Position numbers and translations under genes: made by a program | Notes under the pieces: model-generated | Database searches by the model: none | What the model saw: the letters and a program-made list of their open reading frames with translations, nothing else | Told to the model about the DNA's origin: nothing | Assembly: GCA_038227995.1 (NCBI GenBank) | Contig: JBBRPP010000006.1 | Location: forward strand, 62,001-126,000 | DNA: 64,000 nucleotides | Origin: WLMZ01 sp038227995 | Lineage (GTDB): Bacteria; Actinomycetota; Acidimicrobiia; Acidimicrobiales; Ilumatobacteraceae | Direction of reading: 5' to 3' | Part shown: positions 9,899-19,894 of the stretch, in pieces | Position numbering within the stretch: position 1 is the stretch's first letter | How the letters are laid out: each line of letters opens with the position of its first letter

Positions 9899-10954
9899 TC
9901 ATGCAGGGTACGCCACTGTCTCGGTGGCTTTGGCAGCAGCCCAGATGTGATCGCCCGACTGCAGCGCGAGTGACGCCAGCGCAGACGGCGTGATCTCGGC
10001 CACCAACGGCACGACGCCGTCCAGACGGACACGTACCCGATCCGCGTGCTCGTCGACGTCGGCCACCGTTGCCGGCCATGCGTTGCGAGGGCTGCCCGAC
10101 GGCTGGGTGATGTGCAATGCGACCGACTGCGGACGAATCACCACGAACGCTGCTCCGTCGGGCGTGTCGCCGGTCGCGACGACCTCGCCACCGGACGCCG
10201 TCGTCAAGACGTTGGCGCGCAGCGTTCCGCTGAGCAGGTTCACGCCGACGAGGTCGGCAACGTAGCGCGATCGGGGCTGAGCGGTGACCTCGCCCAACGT
10301 CCCGGTCTGCGAGACCCGACCGGCCTCCAACACGATCACCCGGTCGGCCAACGCGTACGCATCGACCGGATCGTGTGTCACGAGGATGCGCGCACCATCG
10401 AAGGTGTCGAGGAATCGACGCAGGTCTCGACGGACGTCGCCGCGCGTTCCCGCGTCCATCGCTGCGAGCGGCTCGTCGAGCAGCAGCAGCCGCGGCTCGG
10501 TCGCGAGGGCGCGGGCCAGCGCAACACGCTGTGCCTGGCCGCCCGACAACTGGTCGGGCCGGTGACGCGCGAAGTCCGTGAGACCGACCCGATCGAGCCA
10601 ACCACGCGCGGTCGTTCGTGCGTCGCCACGGCTCACGCCCCGCGCCCGCAAGCCGAACGCGACGTTCTCGAGCGCGGTCAGGTTCGGGAACAGCAGGTAG
10701 TCCTGGAACACCACGCCGACCGGGCGCCGCTCGGGGTCGACGAAGACACCGTGAGTCGGGTCGTCGACGACGACCCGATCGATGGCGATCGAGCCGGATT
10801 CCACCGCGAGCAGGCCGGCGAGCACACGGAGCACAGTGCTCTTCCCGGCACCGTTCGGGCCCAGCAGAGCGACGACCTCACCCGAGGGAACGCTGAAGCT
10901 CACATCGAGATCGAGCGCTCCACGGCGGACGCGGATCGAGGCATCGGTGCTCAC
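9899..10954 (-). CDS. modC: Molybdate ABC transporter ATP-binding protein
   Basis: ATPase of a molybdate/tungstate importer, 351 residues. Walker A is GPNGAGKST (Lys38), the signature is LSGGQAQRVALARAL, Walker B is LLLLDEPLAAMD, with the switch His in LVTHD. A C-terminal TOBE/MOP-like regulatory domain (about 270-351) is what separates ModC from other ATPases. It overlaps modB by 4 bp, closing a modA-modB-modC operon. Name given by domain set and gene order. Confidence 0.88.
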   Translation of the reverse strand: MSTDASIRVRRGALDLDVSFSVPSGEVVALLGPNGAGKSTVLRVLAGLLAVESGSIAIDRVVVDDPTHGVFVDPERRPVGVVFQDYLLFPNLTALENVAFGLRARGVSRGDARTTARGWLDRVGLTDFARHRPDQLSGGQAQRVALARALATEPRLLLLDEPLAAMDAGTRGDVRRDLRRFLDTFDGARILVTHDPVDAYALADRVIVLEAGRVSQTGTLGEVTAQPRSRYVADLVGVNLLSGTLRANVLTTASGGEVVATGDTPDGAAFVVIRPQSVALHITQPSGSPRNAWPATVADVDEHADRVRVRLDGVVPLVAEITPSALASLALQSGDHIWAAAKATETVAYPA

Positions 10955-11772
10955 GAGAGCCGAAGGTTCCCCAGCGAGCCGAGCCAGCGATCTCGCAAAC
11001 CGACCAGGACGGCGAACGACAGGACCACCATCACGATCGCGAGCACGATCGCCTCACGGGGGTCGGTTTCCAAGGCCAGATACACCGACAGCGGCATGGT
11101 CTGCGTCGTCCCCGGAAAGTTGCCGGCGAACGTGATCGTGGCCCCGAACTCGCCCAACGCCCGCGCCCACGCCAACACCGCGCCGGCGACCAGTGCCGGA
11201 CGAATCGCGGGCAATGTGACTCGACCGAAGACGTACCAGCGCGACGCACCCAGCGTGCGGGCGGCGTCCTCGTAACGCGTGTCCATCTGACGCAGCGCAG
11301 CTTCGACCGTGATCACGAGGAACGGCATCGCGACGAACGTCTGGGCAACCACCACGCCGGTGGTGGTGAACGGCAGACGGATGTCGAACCAACGATCGAG
11401 GTACTGACCGACCAGGCCCCGACGCCCCAGCGCGAAGAAGAGGGCGACACCACCGACGACCGGTGGGAGCACCATCGACAACGTGCACAGGGCGCGCACG
11501 ATGCTGCGACCGGGGAACTCGACACGTGCCAGCAACCACGCCAGCGGTACGCCGAACACGAGCGACAGCAACGTCGCCCACAACGAGCACCACACGGACA
11601 ACCGGAGCGCGGTCAGCGAATTGCTGCGCGCCAGGATCGACCAGGCGTCGCTCCATGGCGCCTTCCACAGCAACCCGATCAACGGGAGCGCGAAGAAGCC
11701 GACCGCGACAACGGCCAACGTCATGGCCGGCCACGGCAGGCGTTGCCGACCGCGACCGGCGCCGCGACTCAC
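10951..11772 (-). CDS. modB: Molybdate ABC transporter permease
   Basis: Membrane subunit of the molybdate importer, 273 residues with about six hydrophobic segments. The cytoplasmic EAA loop, which contacts the ATPase, reads EDAARTLGASRWYVFGR. The N-terminus is short and basic. It overlaps modA and modC by 4 bp each, so the three subunits are translationally coupled. The family also includes sulfate and tungstate permeases; the neighbouring binding protein and MOP-type ATPase favour molybdate. Confidence 0.88.
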   Translation of the reverse strand: MSRGAGRGRQRLPWPAMTLAVVAVGFFALPLIGLLWKAPWSDAWSILARSNSLTALRLSVWCSLWATLLSLVFGVPLAWLLARVEFPGRSIVRALCTLSMVLPPVVGGVALFFALGRRGLVGQYLDRWFDIRLPFTTTGVVVAQTFVAMPFLVITVEAALRQMDTRYEDAARTLGASRWYVFGRVTLPAIRPALVAGAVLAWARALGEFGATITFAGNFPGTTQTMPLSVYLALETDPREAIVLAIVMVVLSFAVLVGLRDRWLGSLGNLRLS

Positions 11773-12668
11773 GGAGCCTGGAAACCAGAGCTGGCGAGGA
11801 TCGACTGACCAGCCGGGCCGGCGACGAACGCGATGAACGCCGCGCCGCCGTTCGGGTTGGTCGCTTCCTTGGTGACCGATGCCGGGTACTCGGTGACGAC
11901 GTTCTGGTCGGACGGGATCTCGACACCTGCAGCGGCGTCACCGGCAGCCTTCACGTCGGTGACGAACACGATGCCGGCATCGGCCTCACCGGCCGTCACC
12001 TTGGTCACCACGCCCTTGACCTTGTCCTCGAGGCTTTTCGGCGTCACGGTGACGGATGCCTTGTCGAGGATCTGCTTGGCGAGCTTGCCGCACGGCTGCG
12101 TTGCTGCGCACAGCACGACGATCGTGTCGGGCTTGGCGAGGTCGGCCAGCGTGGCGATGCCCTTCGGGTTGCCCTTCTCAGTGATGATCTCCAGCGTATT
12201 CGACGCGAAGTGGACGGGCGTACCGACGGCCTCACCCGCATCACTGAGCTTCTTCATGTTGGTGTCGTCGGCCGAGGCGAAGACGTCGGCAGGTGCGCCC
12301 TGCCCGATCTGGGTCACGAGATCGCCCGAGCCGGCGAAGTTGAACACCACCTTCGATCCGGGGTTGGCCGCTTCGAACGCCTTGCCCGCGGCGGTGAACG
12401 CCTCGGTCAACGATGATGCTGCGAACACGGTGATCGTGCCCGAAGCGGCTGGGGTCGTGGCGGCGACGGTGGTCGTCACCGCTGCTGCGGTGGTCGCAGT
12501 CGCTGCAGTGGTCGCCGGCGCTGCGGCGGTCGCGGGCGCTGCGGTCGTCGCCGGTACCGATGTCGCGGCGGTCGTGGTCGAGGCCGACTTCGAGTCGGAA
12601 CCGCATGCGGCACCGACGAGGGCGAAGGCAACGGCAATCGGGAGGATCAGTCTGCGGGATGAGATCAT
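11769..12668 (-). CDS. modA: Molybdate-binding lipoprotein
   Basis: Extracytoplasmic binding protein of 299 residues. The start chosen is ATG 12668 (MISSRRLILP), because the upstream alternative at 12698 falls inside a palindrome. A lipoprotein signal ends LVGAACGS, then comes a Thr/Ala linker of about 60 residues. The ModA fold starts at ITVFAASSLTEAF (ligand Ser residues in AASSL) and continues with VVFNFAGSGDLVTQI and GADAGIVFVTD-like motifs. Operon leader for modB and modC. Confidence 0.88.
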   Translation of the reverse strand: MISSRRLILPIAVAFALVGAACGSDSKSASTTTAATSVPATTAAPATAAAPATTAATATTAAAVTTTVAATTPAASGTITVFAASSLTEAFTAAGKAFEAANPGSKVVFNFAGSGDLVTQIGQGAPADVFASADDTNMKKLSDAGEAVGTPVHFASNTLEIITEKGNPKGIATLADLAKPDTIVVLCAATQPCGKLAKQILDKASVTVTPKSLEDKVKGVVTKVTAGEADAGIVFVTDVKAAGDAAAGVEIPSDQNVVTEYPASVTKEATNPNGGAAFIAFVAGPAGQSILASSGFQAP

Positions 12669-12696
12669 GAATCCACCATAGCGTCCCAGGCCAGTC

Positions 12697-12715
12697 ATAG
12701 TAAATTATTCACTAT
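12697..12715 (-). promoter_or_regulatory. AT-rich palindrome before modA
   Basis: ATAGT-AAATTATTC-ACTAT is an imperfect 19-bp palindrome, strikingly AT-rich against its surroundings and 29 bp before the modA start. It is a good candidate for a molybdate-responsive operator or for an operator over the -10 region. It does not match the E. coli ModE consensus closely, so the regulator is not identified. It also lies between divergent modA and recC. Confidence 0.5.
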
Positions 12716-12779
12716 CAAGCGGTGGGGGCCGTTGACCCGAGTTGCCATATGACCAGGCTCCAGAACCAGTCGCGCACCC

Positions 12780-15700
12780 ATGTGGTCAAATGACGAGCGT
12801 TCCGTCGCCGTCGTTCGCGATCGCATCGTTTCCCACCGCACTCGTTTCACCGTCAGGGTTCTTCGCTTGGGTCTGCACATTCACCATGGTCCGCACCTCG
12901 CTCCGCTGACCGACCAACTCGCCACGGTGCTGCGTTCCCCGTTGGCCGATGTGTTCGCGACCGAGGTCGTCGCCGTGCCCACGGCCGGGGTTCGTGACTG
13001 GCTCGAGCAGCGGCTCGCGCTGCAGCTCGGAGCGGGCGAACACGCGGACGGCATCACGGCCAACATCCAGATGATGTTCCCCGGACGATTCAACGCAACC
13101 GCCTTGGGCCAGTCGCCCACCATCGACGACCCGTGGGCGATCGAGAACCTCACGTGGGTCGTCCTCGCCGCGCTCGACGCCGACGTGGTGCACGTCTCGA
13201 CCCGCTCGCGTTACCTGACGGCGCGCCGCGTCGCCGACCTGTTCGACGGCTATGCGAACAACCGGCCGCAGATGATCCAGCAGTGGCACGGCGGCCACGA
13301 CGGCGACGGCACACTCGACGAGCGGGGTGCCGTCATCCCGTTGCCCGAAGATCAACGGTGGCAGCCGCGCCTGTGGCGGGCCGTCCGCTCGGTGATCGGC
13401 ACCCCCAGCAATGCAGAACGCCTGCCGCTCCTGCTCGACGATCTTCGTCGCGGTGAGTTGGTGCCGGCGCTTCCTGAGCGTGTCGCGCTGTTCGGCGTCA
13501 GCGCGGTCAGCGCCAACCAACTCGCGATCCTCGATGCGCTCGGGGCCACCCGAGCCGTGCACCTGTTCCTCGTCCATCCGTCTGCCGCAGCGTGGCACGA
13601 CAGCCGCGAACTCGCCGGTCGTCTCGAACTGCGTACCAACGTCGATGTGACCGCCAAGATCCATCATCCGCTGCTGCGATCGTGGGCTCGGTCCTCGCTC
13701 GAATCCGCTGCGCTCATCCGCGGTCTCGACGTCTCCGTTCACGAGTACGGGCGGCCGGCGTCGGCGTCTCACTCACTGCTGACAGCCCTGCAGCAGGCGA
13801 TCAGTCAGGACTCGACCGCCACATTGATCGCGGCTGCTGCACATGATCGCTCGATCCAGATCCATGCCTGTCCCGGCACGACGCGCCAGCTCGAAGTCCT
13901 CCGCGATGCGCTGTGCCATCTGTTCAGCGCCGACGCGACCTTGACACCGCACGACGTGGTCATCGTCTGCCCCGACCTCGATCGATTCGCGCCGCTGATC
14001 GCCTCGGTGTTCCAGCGGTCCACCCTTCCGCTGCCGGTGCGCGTCAGCGACCTGTCCCTCGGTCACGGCAACCCGGTCGCGTCGACCCTGGCGACCGTGT
14101 TGGAAGTGCTCGCCGATCGGTGCACGGTTCCCGAGGTGCTCGGCCTGTGCGCGCTCGATCCGGTGATGCGCCGCTTCGGCTTCGAGCGCGACGACATCGA
14201 GACCATCTCACGCTGGACTGCGTCGCTGGCGACGTCGTGGGGACTCGACGGCACTCACCGCAGCGATTGGCTCAGCACCCCGATCACCGACGCCACGTGG
14301 GGCGCGCTTCTCGACAGCGTTCTGATCGGCGCGGCGATGCCGGCGCCGATGCCGCGCACCGCGGTCGGTGGGATCGTGCCGTTCGACGACGTCGATGCCG
14401 ACGGCCTCGCCACCGCCGGGCGCCTGGCCGAGCTGCTGACACGGCTCGGCGCAGCGCGGCACGCCGTCGCCGCCACGCACAACATCAGCGCGTGGGCCAC
14501 GATCCTCACCGATCTCGTCTCATCGCTCTGTGCGACCGCGCCCGACGATGCCTGGCAGCTGACGCAGGTTGTCGAGCAGATCGGCAACCTGCGTCGCCGC
14601 GCCGCGGTCACCACCGATCCGAACGATGCACTGCTCAGCCCCACCGACGTCAGGGCTGCGTTGAGCGAGCGGTTCGCCGACTCCAGCGGGCGCCTGATGC
14701 TGCGCAGCGGATCGATCACGGTCACCGCGATGGTGCCGGTGCGCAACGTTCCGAACCGGGTCGTTTGCGTCCTCGGCCTCGACGAAGCAGCGTTGCGTTC
14801 CGGTGGCACCGACGGCGACGACCTGCTCGGCGTCAGGCCGTGCGTCGGCGAACGCGACCAGCGTGCCGAGGGTCGTCATCTGCTGCTCGACGTGCTGCTC
14901 ACCGCTGGAGATCACGTCATCATCACCTACGACGGGGCCGACATCACCACCAACCGCGAGTTGGCCGCGCCCGTCGTGATCACCGAACTGCTCGACGCAC
15001 TCGATGCATCCGCCGTCGGCCCGGCGTCGTCACCGGCGTGTCGATCTCGCGTCGTGTTCAGACACCCGCGACAGGCCTACGACGCACAGAACTTCGTCAC
15101 CGCGTCCACCGAAGACCGACCGTCGGACCCGGGCCGCTTCGCCAGCGGTCAACCGTTCTCGTTCGACGCGGGCATGCTGTTCGCCGCGTCCATCAACCGT
15201 CGCGGCGATGCTGTCCGATCGATCCAGCCACTGCTCCCGCTCGCGATGCCATCCGAGATGTCGATCGCACAACTGACCGAATCATGCACGCGCCCGGCAC
15301 GCACCTATCTGTCGGGACGGCTCGAGGCCAGGTTGCCCCGCGAGATCGAGGAGATCGAGACCAACATCCCGATCGACGTCTCGCCGCTGACCCTCTCGAT
15401 GTTGGGCCGCGACCTCCTCGATCAATACCGCCGGCCGTGGACCGCCGGCACCATCTCGCAATGGCGCGCCGCGCAACGACTCGGCGGTGTGCTCCCGCCA
15501 CGCGCGCTCGCCGACGGCGTGCTCGATGTCGTGCAGGTCGAAGTCGACCGGATCCTCGACGCCGTCCCGGGTGTCCGCGAGCAGATCACGAACCAGCAGT
15601 CACGACAGATCGACCTCGTCTGCACTGCACCCGATTCACCGTCCACACCGGTTCGGGTCGTGCATTCGATCGAGCAGATCGACGCTCACACCATCGTGCG

Positions 15701-16247
15701 GGCCGCATTCAGTCGCCCGAACAAGCGGTACGAGATCGCAGCTGCGCTCGAGCTCGCCGCGCTGACAGTCACCGATCCGACCCATCGATGGCAGGCACTG
15801 CTCGTCAATCGCCCGAAGCGGGCCGGCGACGTCAAGGCCACGATCACACGATTGATCCCGATCGACGGTGACGGTCGCGTTCCGGCGGCTCGGCACCTGC
15901 TCGAGGTCGCCGTCGACCTCCGCCTTCGGGCGCTGCGCGAACCGCTGCCCCTCTTCGAAGCCGCGTCGTTCCAGCTGTACAGCAGTGGCGAGTTCGACGA
16001 GGAAGACCTCGACCGCGAGCTCTTCGATCAGGCGAACCGGATGTTGTGGGAAACGTACGCGCCGGACGAAATCCTCGCGATCCCCCTCCGGCCCGATGAC
16101 GAGCTGGCAGGCGTCGCCGCGATCGGTCGATCCATCGGTGCGGGGCGGGCCGAGTCGCTCACCCACTACCTGTGGCGAGCGGTGATGGCCTTCGTCCCCA
16201 ACGGCCAATCCACCACCGATGAAACGCCGGCGGGTCAGGCATCATGA
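12780..16247 (+). CDS. recC: Exodeoxyribonuclease V (RecBCD) gamma subunit
   Basis: RecC-like subunit of the RecBCD double-strand-break resection enzyme, 1155 residues, matching the family. The conserved N-terminus begins around LGLHIHHGPHLAPLTDQL. The real start may therefore be the in-frame TTG at 12867, and the first 29 residues are doubtful. RecC carries inactivated helicase folds that recognise the Chi signal, so no catalytic motifs are expected. It is followed with a 4-bp overlap by recB, then recD. Identification rests on that order and on N-terminal similarity. Confidence 0.88.
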   Translation: MWSNDERSVAVVRDRIVSHRTRFTVRVLRLGLHIHHGPHLAPLTDQLATVLRSPLADVFATEVVAVPTAGVRDWLEQRLALQLGAGEHADGITANIQMMFPGRFNATALGQSPTIDDPWAIENLTWVVLAALDADVVHVSTRSRYLTARRVADLFDGYANNRPQMIQQWHGGHDGDGTLDERGAVIPLPEDQRWQPRLWRAVRSVIGTPSNAERLPLLLDDLRRGELVPALPERVALFGVSAVSANQLAILDALGATRAVHLFLVHPSAAAWHDSRELAGRLELRTNVDVTAKIHHPLLRSWARSSLESAALIRGLDVSVHEYGRPASASHSLLTALQQAISQDSTATLIAAAAHDRSIQIHACPGTTRQLEVLRDALCHLFSADATLTPHDVVIVCPDLDRFAPLIASVFQRSTLPLPVRVSDLSLGHGNPVASTLATVLEVLADRCTVPEVLGLCALDPVMRRFGFERDDIETISRWTASLATSWGLDGTHRSDWLSTPITDATWGALLDSVLIGAAMPAPMPRTAVGGIVPFDDVDADGLATAGRLAELLTRLGAARHAVAATHNISAWATILTDLVSSLCATAPDDAWQLTQVVEQIGNLRRRAAVTTDPNDALLSPTDVRAALSERFADSSGRLMLRSGSITVTAMVPVRNVPNRVVCVLGLDEAALRSGGTDGDDLLGVRPCVGERDQRAEGRHLLLDVLLTAGDHVIITYDGADITTNRELAAPVVITELLDALDASAVGPASSPACRSRVVFRHPRQAYDAQNFVTASTEDRPSDPGRFASGQPFSFDAGMLFAASINRRGDAVRSIQPLLPLAMPSEMSIAQLTESCTRPARTYLSGRLEARLPREIEEIETNIPIDVSPLTLSMLGRDLLDQYRRPWTAGTISQWRAAQRLGGVLPPRALADGVLDVVQVEVDRILDAVPGVREQITNQQSRQIDLVCTAPDSPSTPVRVVHSIEQIDAHTIVRAAFSRPNKRYEIAAALELAALTVTDPTHRWQALLVNRPKRAGDVKATITRLIPIDGDGRVPAARHLLEVAVDLRLRALREPLPLFEAASFQLYSSGEFDEEDLDRELFDQANRMLWETYAPDEILAIPLRPDDELAGVAAIGRSIGAGRAESLTHYLWRAVMAFVPNGQSTTDETPAGQAS

Positions 16248-19200
16248 ACATCGAGACGCACAGGACGCGGTTCGACCTCACCGGTCCGTTGCCCGCTGGG
16301 CGTGCCGCGCTCGAAGCAAGCGCCGGCACCGGCAAGACGTATTCCCTCACGGCGCTCATCGCGCGGTACATCGCCGAGGCATCCGTGCCCGCGGACCAGA
16401 TCCTGGTCGTCACGTTCACCCGCGCAGCAGCCGACGAACTTCGGACGCGAGCGCGAGCCGTCCTCGCTGCGGCCGCAGAAGCACTGCTGCCCGACAACGT
16501 CAGCGCCGGCATCACACCCAAGGGCAACGACTGGATGACCGTCCTCCAGCAGTGCGACAACCTGTTCGAGCCCGCACATCGGCGGCAGCGGGTGGCGACA
16601 GCGATCAGCCGCTTCGACGACATCACGATCACCACGATCCACGGCTTCTGCCAATCAGCACTTGGTCAGCTGGGCCTGCGCGCCGGCACCGATCCCGCCG
16701 CCGTGCTGGTCGAGAACACCACCGACCTCGTCGCCGAGGTCTGTCGCGACGCGCTCCTCGATGCCCTGGCCGACGATCCCACGTGGCTGATGTCGCCGAC
16801 CGGCAAGCCGCGCACGCCGAAACAGTTCGAGCGCGACCTGATCGACATCGTCAAGGGCGTGCTCACCAATCCGAGCGCCACCGTGGTGCCGACTCAGGTC
16901 GAGGACGACATCGCCATGCGCTGGGCCGATCTCGTCGATCGCTCGCGGCAGACAGTCCACGATCGCCAGGCGCGACGCGGGCAGACCGGCTATGACTCGT
17001 TGGTCACCGGGCTCCATCGAGCGCTCACCGATCCACGACGGGGGCGACAGGTCGCGGCCCAACTCGCACAGCGGTTCTCGGTCGTCCTCATCGACGAGTT
17101 CCAGGACACCGATCAGCTGCAGTGGGATGTCTTCCGGCTTGCCTTCGGATCCAAAACGCTCGTGACGGTCGGCGATCCGAAGCAAGCGATCTACCGCTTC
17201 CGCGGTGCCGACGTCGATGCCTACCTGGCCGCCGTCGCCGACGTCCCCGCATCCTCGACGCTGAGCCTCGCGACCAACTTCCGTTCCGATCGGGCGCTGC
17301 TCGACGGCCTCGGGCATCTGTTCGACGGCGCGACGCTGGGCGACGCGCGCATCGCATTTCACCCCGTCGCCGCCGCTGAATCGGCGCCGCACAACGCGCT
17401 TCGCTCCCCAACTGACCCGCCCGGCGCTGCCGCTGTCCGCCTGCGCGCCGTCCCCCTCGATCCTCGGCTGAAGTCGCCGATGCGCAAGACGCTCTCGATG
17501 CCGCTCGTGCGCGGCCTGATCCTGTCCGACCTCGCAAGTCGCGTCATCGAGTTGCTCGATCACGGCATCATCAGCGACAGGTCCGGGAGCGAACGGCGGG
17601 TCCTACCCGGCGACATCGCGGTGCTGGTGCCCACCCATGCCGAGGCTCACCACGTGGCCGACGCGCTTCAGCGCAGCGGTGTTCCGGCCGTCAGAACACG
17701 GACGGGTTCGGTGCTCGCGTCGCCGGCTGTGCTCCAGTGGCGACTGCTCCTGACCGCCTTGGCCCGGCCACACGACGTCGGCGCCGTTCGTGCCGCGGCG
17801 CTCGGTTGGTTCCTGGCGACCGACGTCGCGATGCTCGCCGGCGATGCCGGCCACGACGACGCAAACGATGGCGACGATGTCGTGACCCACCTCCACGAAC
17901 AGGCCGCAACCATGGCCGACCATCTCCGGCGCGACGGAATCGCCGCGTTCTACGACGCACAGAAGGCTGGTCCCGGTCTGCTCGAAACGGTGCTCGGGTT
18001 GCCCGATGGTGTCCGCCACCTCACCGACCTCGACCACATCGCCGAGCTGCTCGCGGCCGCTCTGCACGCGACGTCGAGCGACGCGAACGGCGCCATCAGC
18101 GTGCTCGAAGACCTCGTCAGCAACGACGACGATCGGGCCGAGGCAACCATGCGACGGATCGACTCCGACGACCTCGCCGTGCAGATCACCACGATCCACG
18201 CCGCCAAGGGCCTCGAGTTCCCGATCGTGCTCGTACCGTTCAGCTTCAAGCCTCGCCCCAACACGCGAGTGCCGTATTCATACAGTGACTCGCACGGGCA
18301 CCGGATGATCGACGTTGCCTCGCCGATCGCGTGGGACGGCGGTCCGTCCACGCCCGGCGACGAGACCACACGCGACAACCAGGAACTGCGCAAGTACCTG
18401 ACCGGCACCGACAATGACGGTGACGCTCTGCGGCTGCTGTACGTCGCTCTGACCCGAGCCCAGCATCGTCTCGAGATCTGGTGGGCCTCGACGATGAGCG
18501 CCAAGACTTCGGCGCTCGCCCGACTCCTCCTCGACCGCGACGATGGTTCGTCACCCGTCCGCAACTCGCCCGCCGAGCTGCGTCCGAAGCGAGGTGGGGT
18601 GGGCATCAGCATCAAACCGCCGGACTTCACCAAGCTCGACGAGGACCCAGCGCACAAGCAGGTGTGTGCCGTCGCCGAGGGGTCAGACGGAGCCATCAGC
18701 TACATCGAGATCCCCCCGATGCTCGATCACCCGGTCTGGACGAATCGAGTCTCCGTCCATCCGGTCGCGATGTCCACGCCGTCAACAGGCCGGCGATCAC
18801 TGCTCGACCCGACGTGGAAGCGGTGGTCGTTCACCCGTCTCGGCGCCACCGTCGACGCTGCAATCCATCAGCGTGATCTCGCTCCGCCGCTGCCCGGAGA
18901 ACCATTGCTCGCCCAGCCCATCGACGCAGCGCTCGACCACGAGGCGGCCGGCAGAGCCGACGAGACGCCGGATCTCCACGATGACATGATCGCCATCGAG
19001 GCGCGCACCGGACCCGATCCCGAGTCCGAGTCCAAGTCCGAGCCAGCGACAGTGCCCGATGGCGTGTCGATGCATCTCGCTGACACTGCAGCGGGCACCA
19101 CGTTCGGCACGTTCGTGCACAGCGTTCTGGAGGGTCTCGACTTCACGTCCGCCGATCTCGACACTGATCTGCACGCGCACGCGCTCGAACATGCGGCGAT

Positions 19201-19894
19201 CGCCGGGCTCTCGATTCCGCTCGAACCCGTCGTGGCCGGCGTGGCGGCAGCGTTGCGCACGCCGCTCGGCCCGCTGTTCGACAACCGCCGGCTGGTCGAC
19301 TTCGCTCCCGCAGACCGCTTGGCCGAACTGACCTTCGATCTCCCGATCCTCGCGGCGACGGTCACCTCCTCACCGATTCGCGCCGGCGACATCGGACGCG
19401 TCCTGCTGGCAACGCTCGACGACGGCGATCCCGTCCGTGACTTCGCGACGCAGATGATCGATTCGTTCGACGCGGTCGACATCAGCGGGTGGATGCACGG
19501 CTCGATCGACGCAGTGCTGCGGATTGCCGGTCCACTCGGCCATCGCTACGTCGTGATCGACTACAAGACCAACCGCCTGCACGTGCCGGGGCAGAGCGAT
19601 CCGCTGAGCGCCTACGCACCGCCGTTGCTGGTCGCCGCGATGGAGCACCACCGCTATCCGCTCCAAGCGCTGATCTACTCCGTCGCGCTGCACCGGTACC
19701 TCCGTTGGCGACTCGGTGACCGGTACGCCCCCGACGTGCATCTCGGTGGCGTCGGCTACCTGTTCGTCCGCGGCATGGTCGGCCCGGACACGCCGCTGAC
19801 GGATGGAAGACCAGCGGGCGTCTTCGCCTGGCGTCCAGCCACCGCCGCGATCGTCGGCCTCGATCACCTCCTCGCGGTCGGGACCTCGGCATGA
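16244..19894 (+). CDS. recB: Exodeoxyribonuclease V (RecBCD) beta subunit
   Basis: UvrD-type 3'-5' helicase fused to a nuclease, 1216 residues. Helicase motif I is EASAGTGKTYSL (Lys31), motif II is LIDEFQDTDQLQW (about 281-293), and GDPKQAIYRFRGAD and YVALTRAQHRLEIWW mark later motifs. The C-terminal RecB nuclease centre reads VIDYKTNRL with Asp1106 and Lys1108. A Glu/Ser/Lys-rich variable stretch sits before the nuclease (about 920-940). Start and stop both overlap neighbours by 4 bp. Confidence 0.95.
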   Translation: MNIETHRTRFDLTGPLPAGRAALEASAGTGKTYSLTALIARYIAEASVPADQILVVTFTRAAADELRTRARAVLAAAAEALLPDNVSAGITPKGNDWMTVLQQCDNLFEPAHRRQRVATAISRFDDITITTIHGFCQSALGQLGLRAGTDPAAVLVENTTDLVAEVCRDALLDALADDPTWLMSPTGKPRTPKQFERDLIDIVKGVLTNPSATVVPTQVEDDIAMRWADLVDRSRQTVHDRQARRGQTGYDSLVTGLHRALTDPRRGRQVAAQLAQRFSVVLIDEFQDTDQLQWDVFRLAFGSKTLVTVGDPKQAIYRFRGADVDAYLAAVADVPASSTLSLATNFRSDRALLDGLGHLFDGATLGDARIAFHPVAAAESAPHNALRSPTDPPGAAAVRLRAVPLDPRLKSPMRKTLSMPLVRGLILSDLASRVIELLDHGIISDRSGSERRVLPGDIAVLVPTHAEAHHVADALQRSGVPAVRTRTGSVLASPAVLQWRLLLTALARPHDVGAVRAAALGWFLATDVAMLAGDAGHDDANDGDDVVTHLHEQAATMADHLRRDGIAAFYDAQKAGPGLLETVLGLPDGVRHLTDLDHIAELLAAALHATSSDANGAISVLEDLVSNDDDRAEATMRRIDSDDLAVQITTIHAAKGLEFPIVLVPFSFKPRPNTRVPYSYSDSHGHRMIDVASPIAWDGGPSTPGDETTRDNQELRKYLTGTDNDGDALRLLYVALTRAQHRLEIWWASTMSAKTSALARLLLDRDDGSSPVRNSPAELRPKRGGVGISIKPPDFTKLDEDPAHKQVCAVAEGSDGAISYIEIPPMLDHPVWTNRVSVHPVAMSTPSTGRRSLLDPTWKRWSFTRLGATVDAAIHQRDLAPPLPGEPLLAQPIDAALDHEAAGRADETPDLHDDMIAIEARTGPDPESESKSEPATVPDGVSMHLADTAAGTTFGTFVHSVLEGLDFTSADLDTDLHAHALEHAAIAGLSIPLEPVVAGVAAALRTPLGPLFDNRRLVDFAPADRLAELTFDLPILAATVTSSPIRAGDIGRVLLATLDDGDPVRDFATQMIDSFDAVDISGWMHGSIDAVLRIAGPLGHRYVVIDYKTNRLHVPGQSDPLSAYAPPLLVAAMEHHRYPLQALIYSVALHRYLRWRLGDRYAPDVHLGGVGYLFVRGMVGPDTPLTDGRPAGVFAWRPATAAIVGLDHLLAVGTSA

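Noticed and set aside
12668..12698. Longer modA start at 12698
   Set aside because: That ATG lies inside the AT-rich palindrome and adds a non-signal-like MTGLGRYGGF; the ATG at 12668 begins a proper lipoprotein signal.
13913..15871. 652-codon plus-strand frame inside recC
   Set aside because: Alternative frame of recC with extreme Arg content; recC has continuous homology in its own frame.
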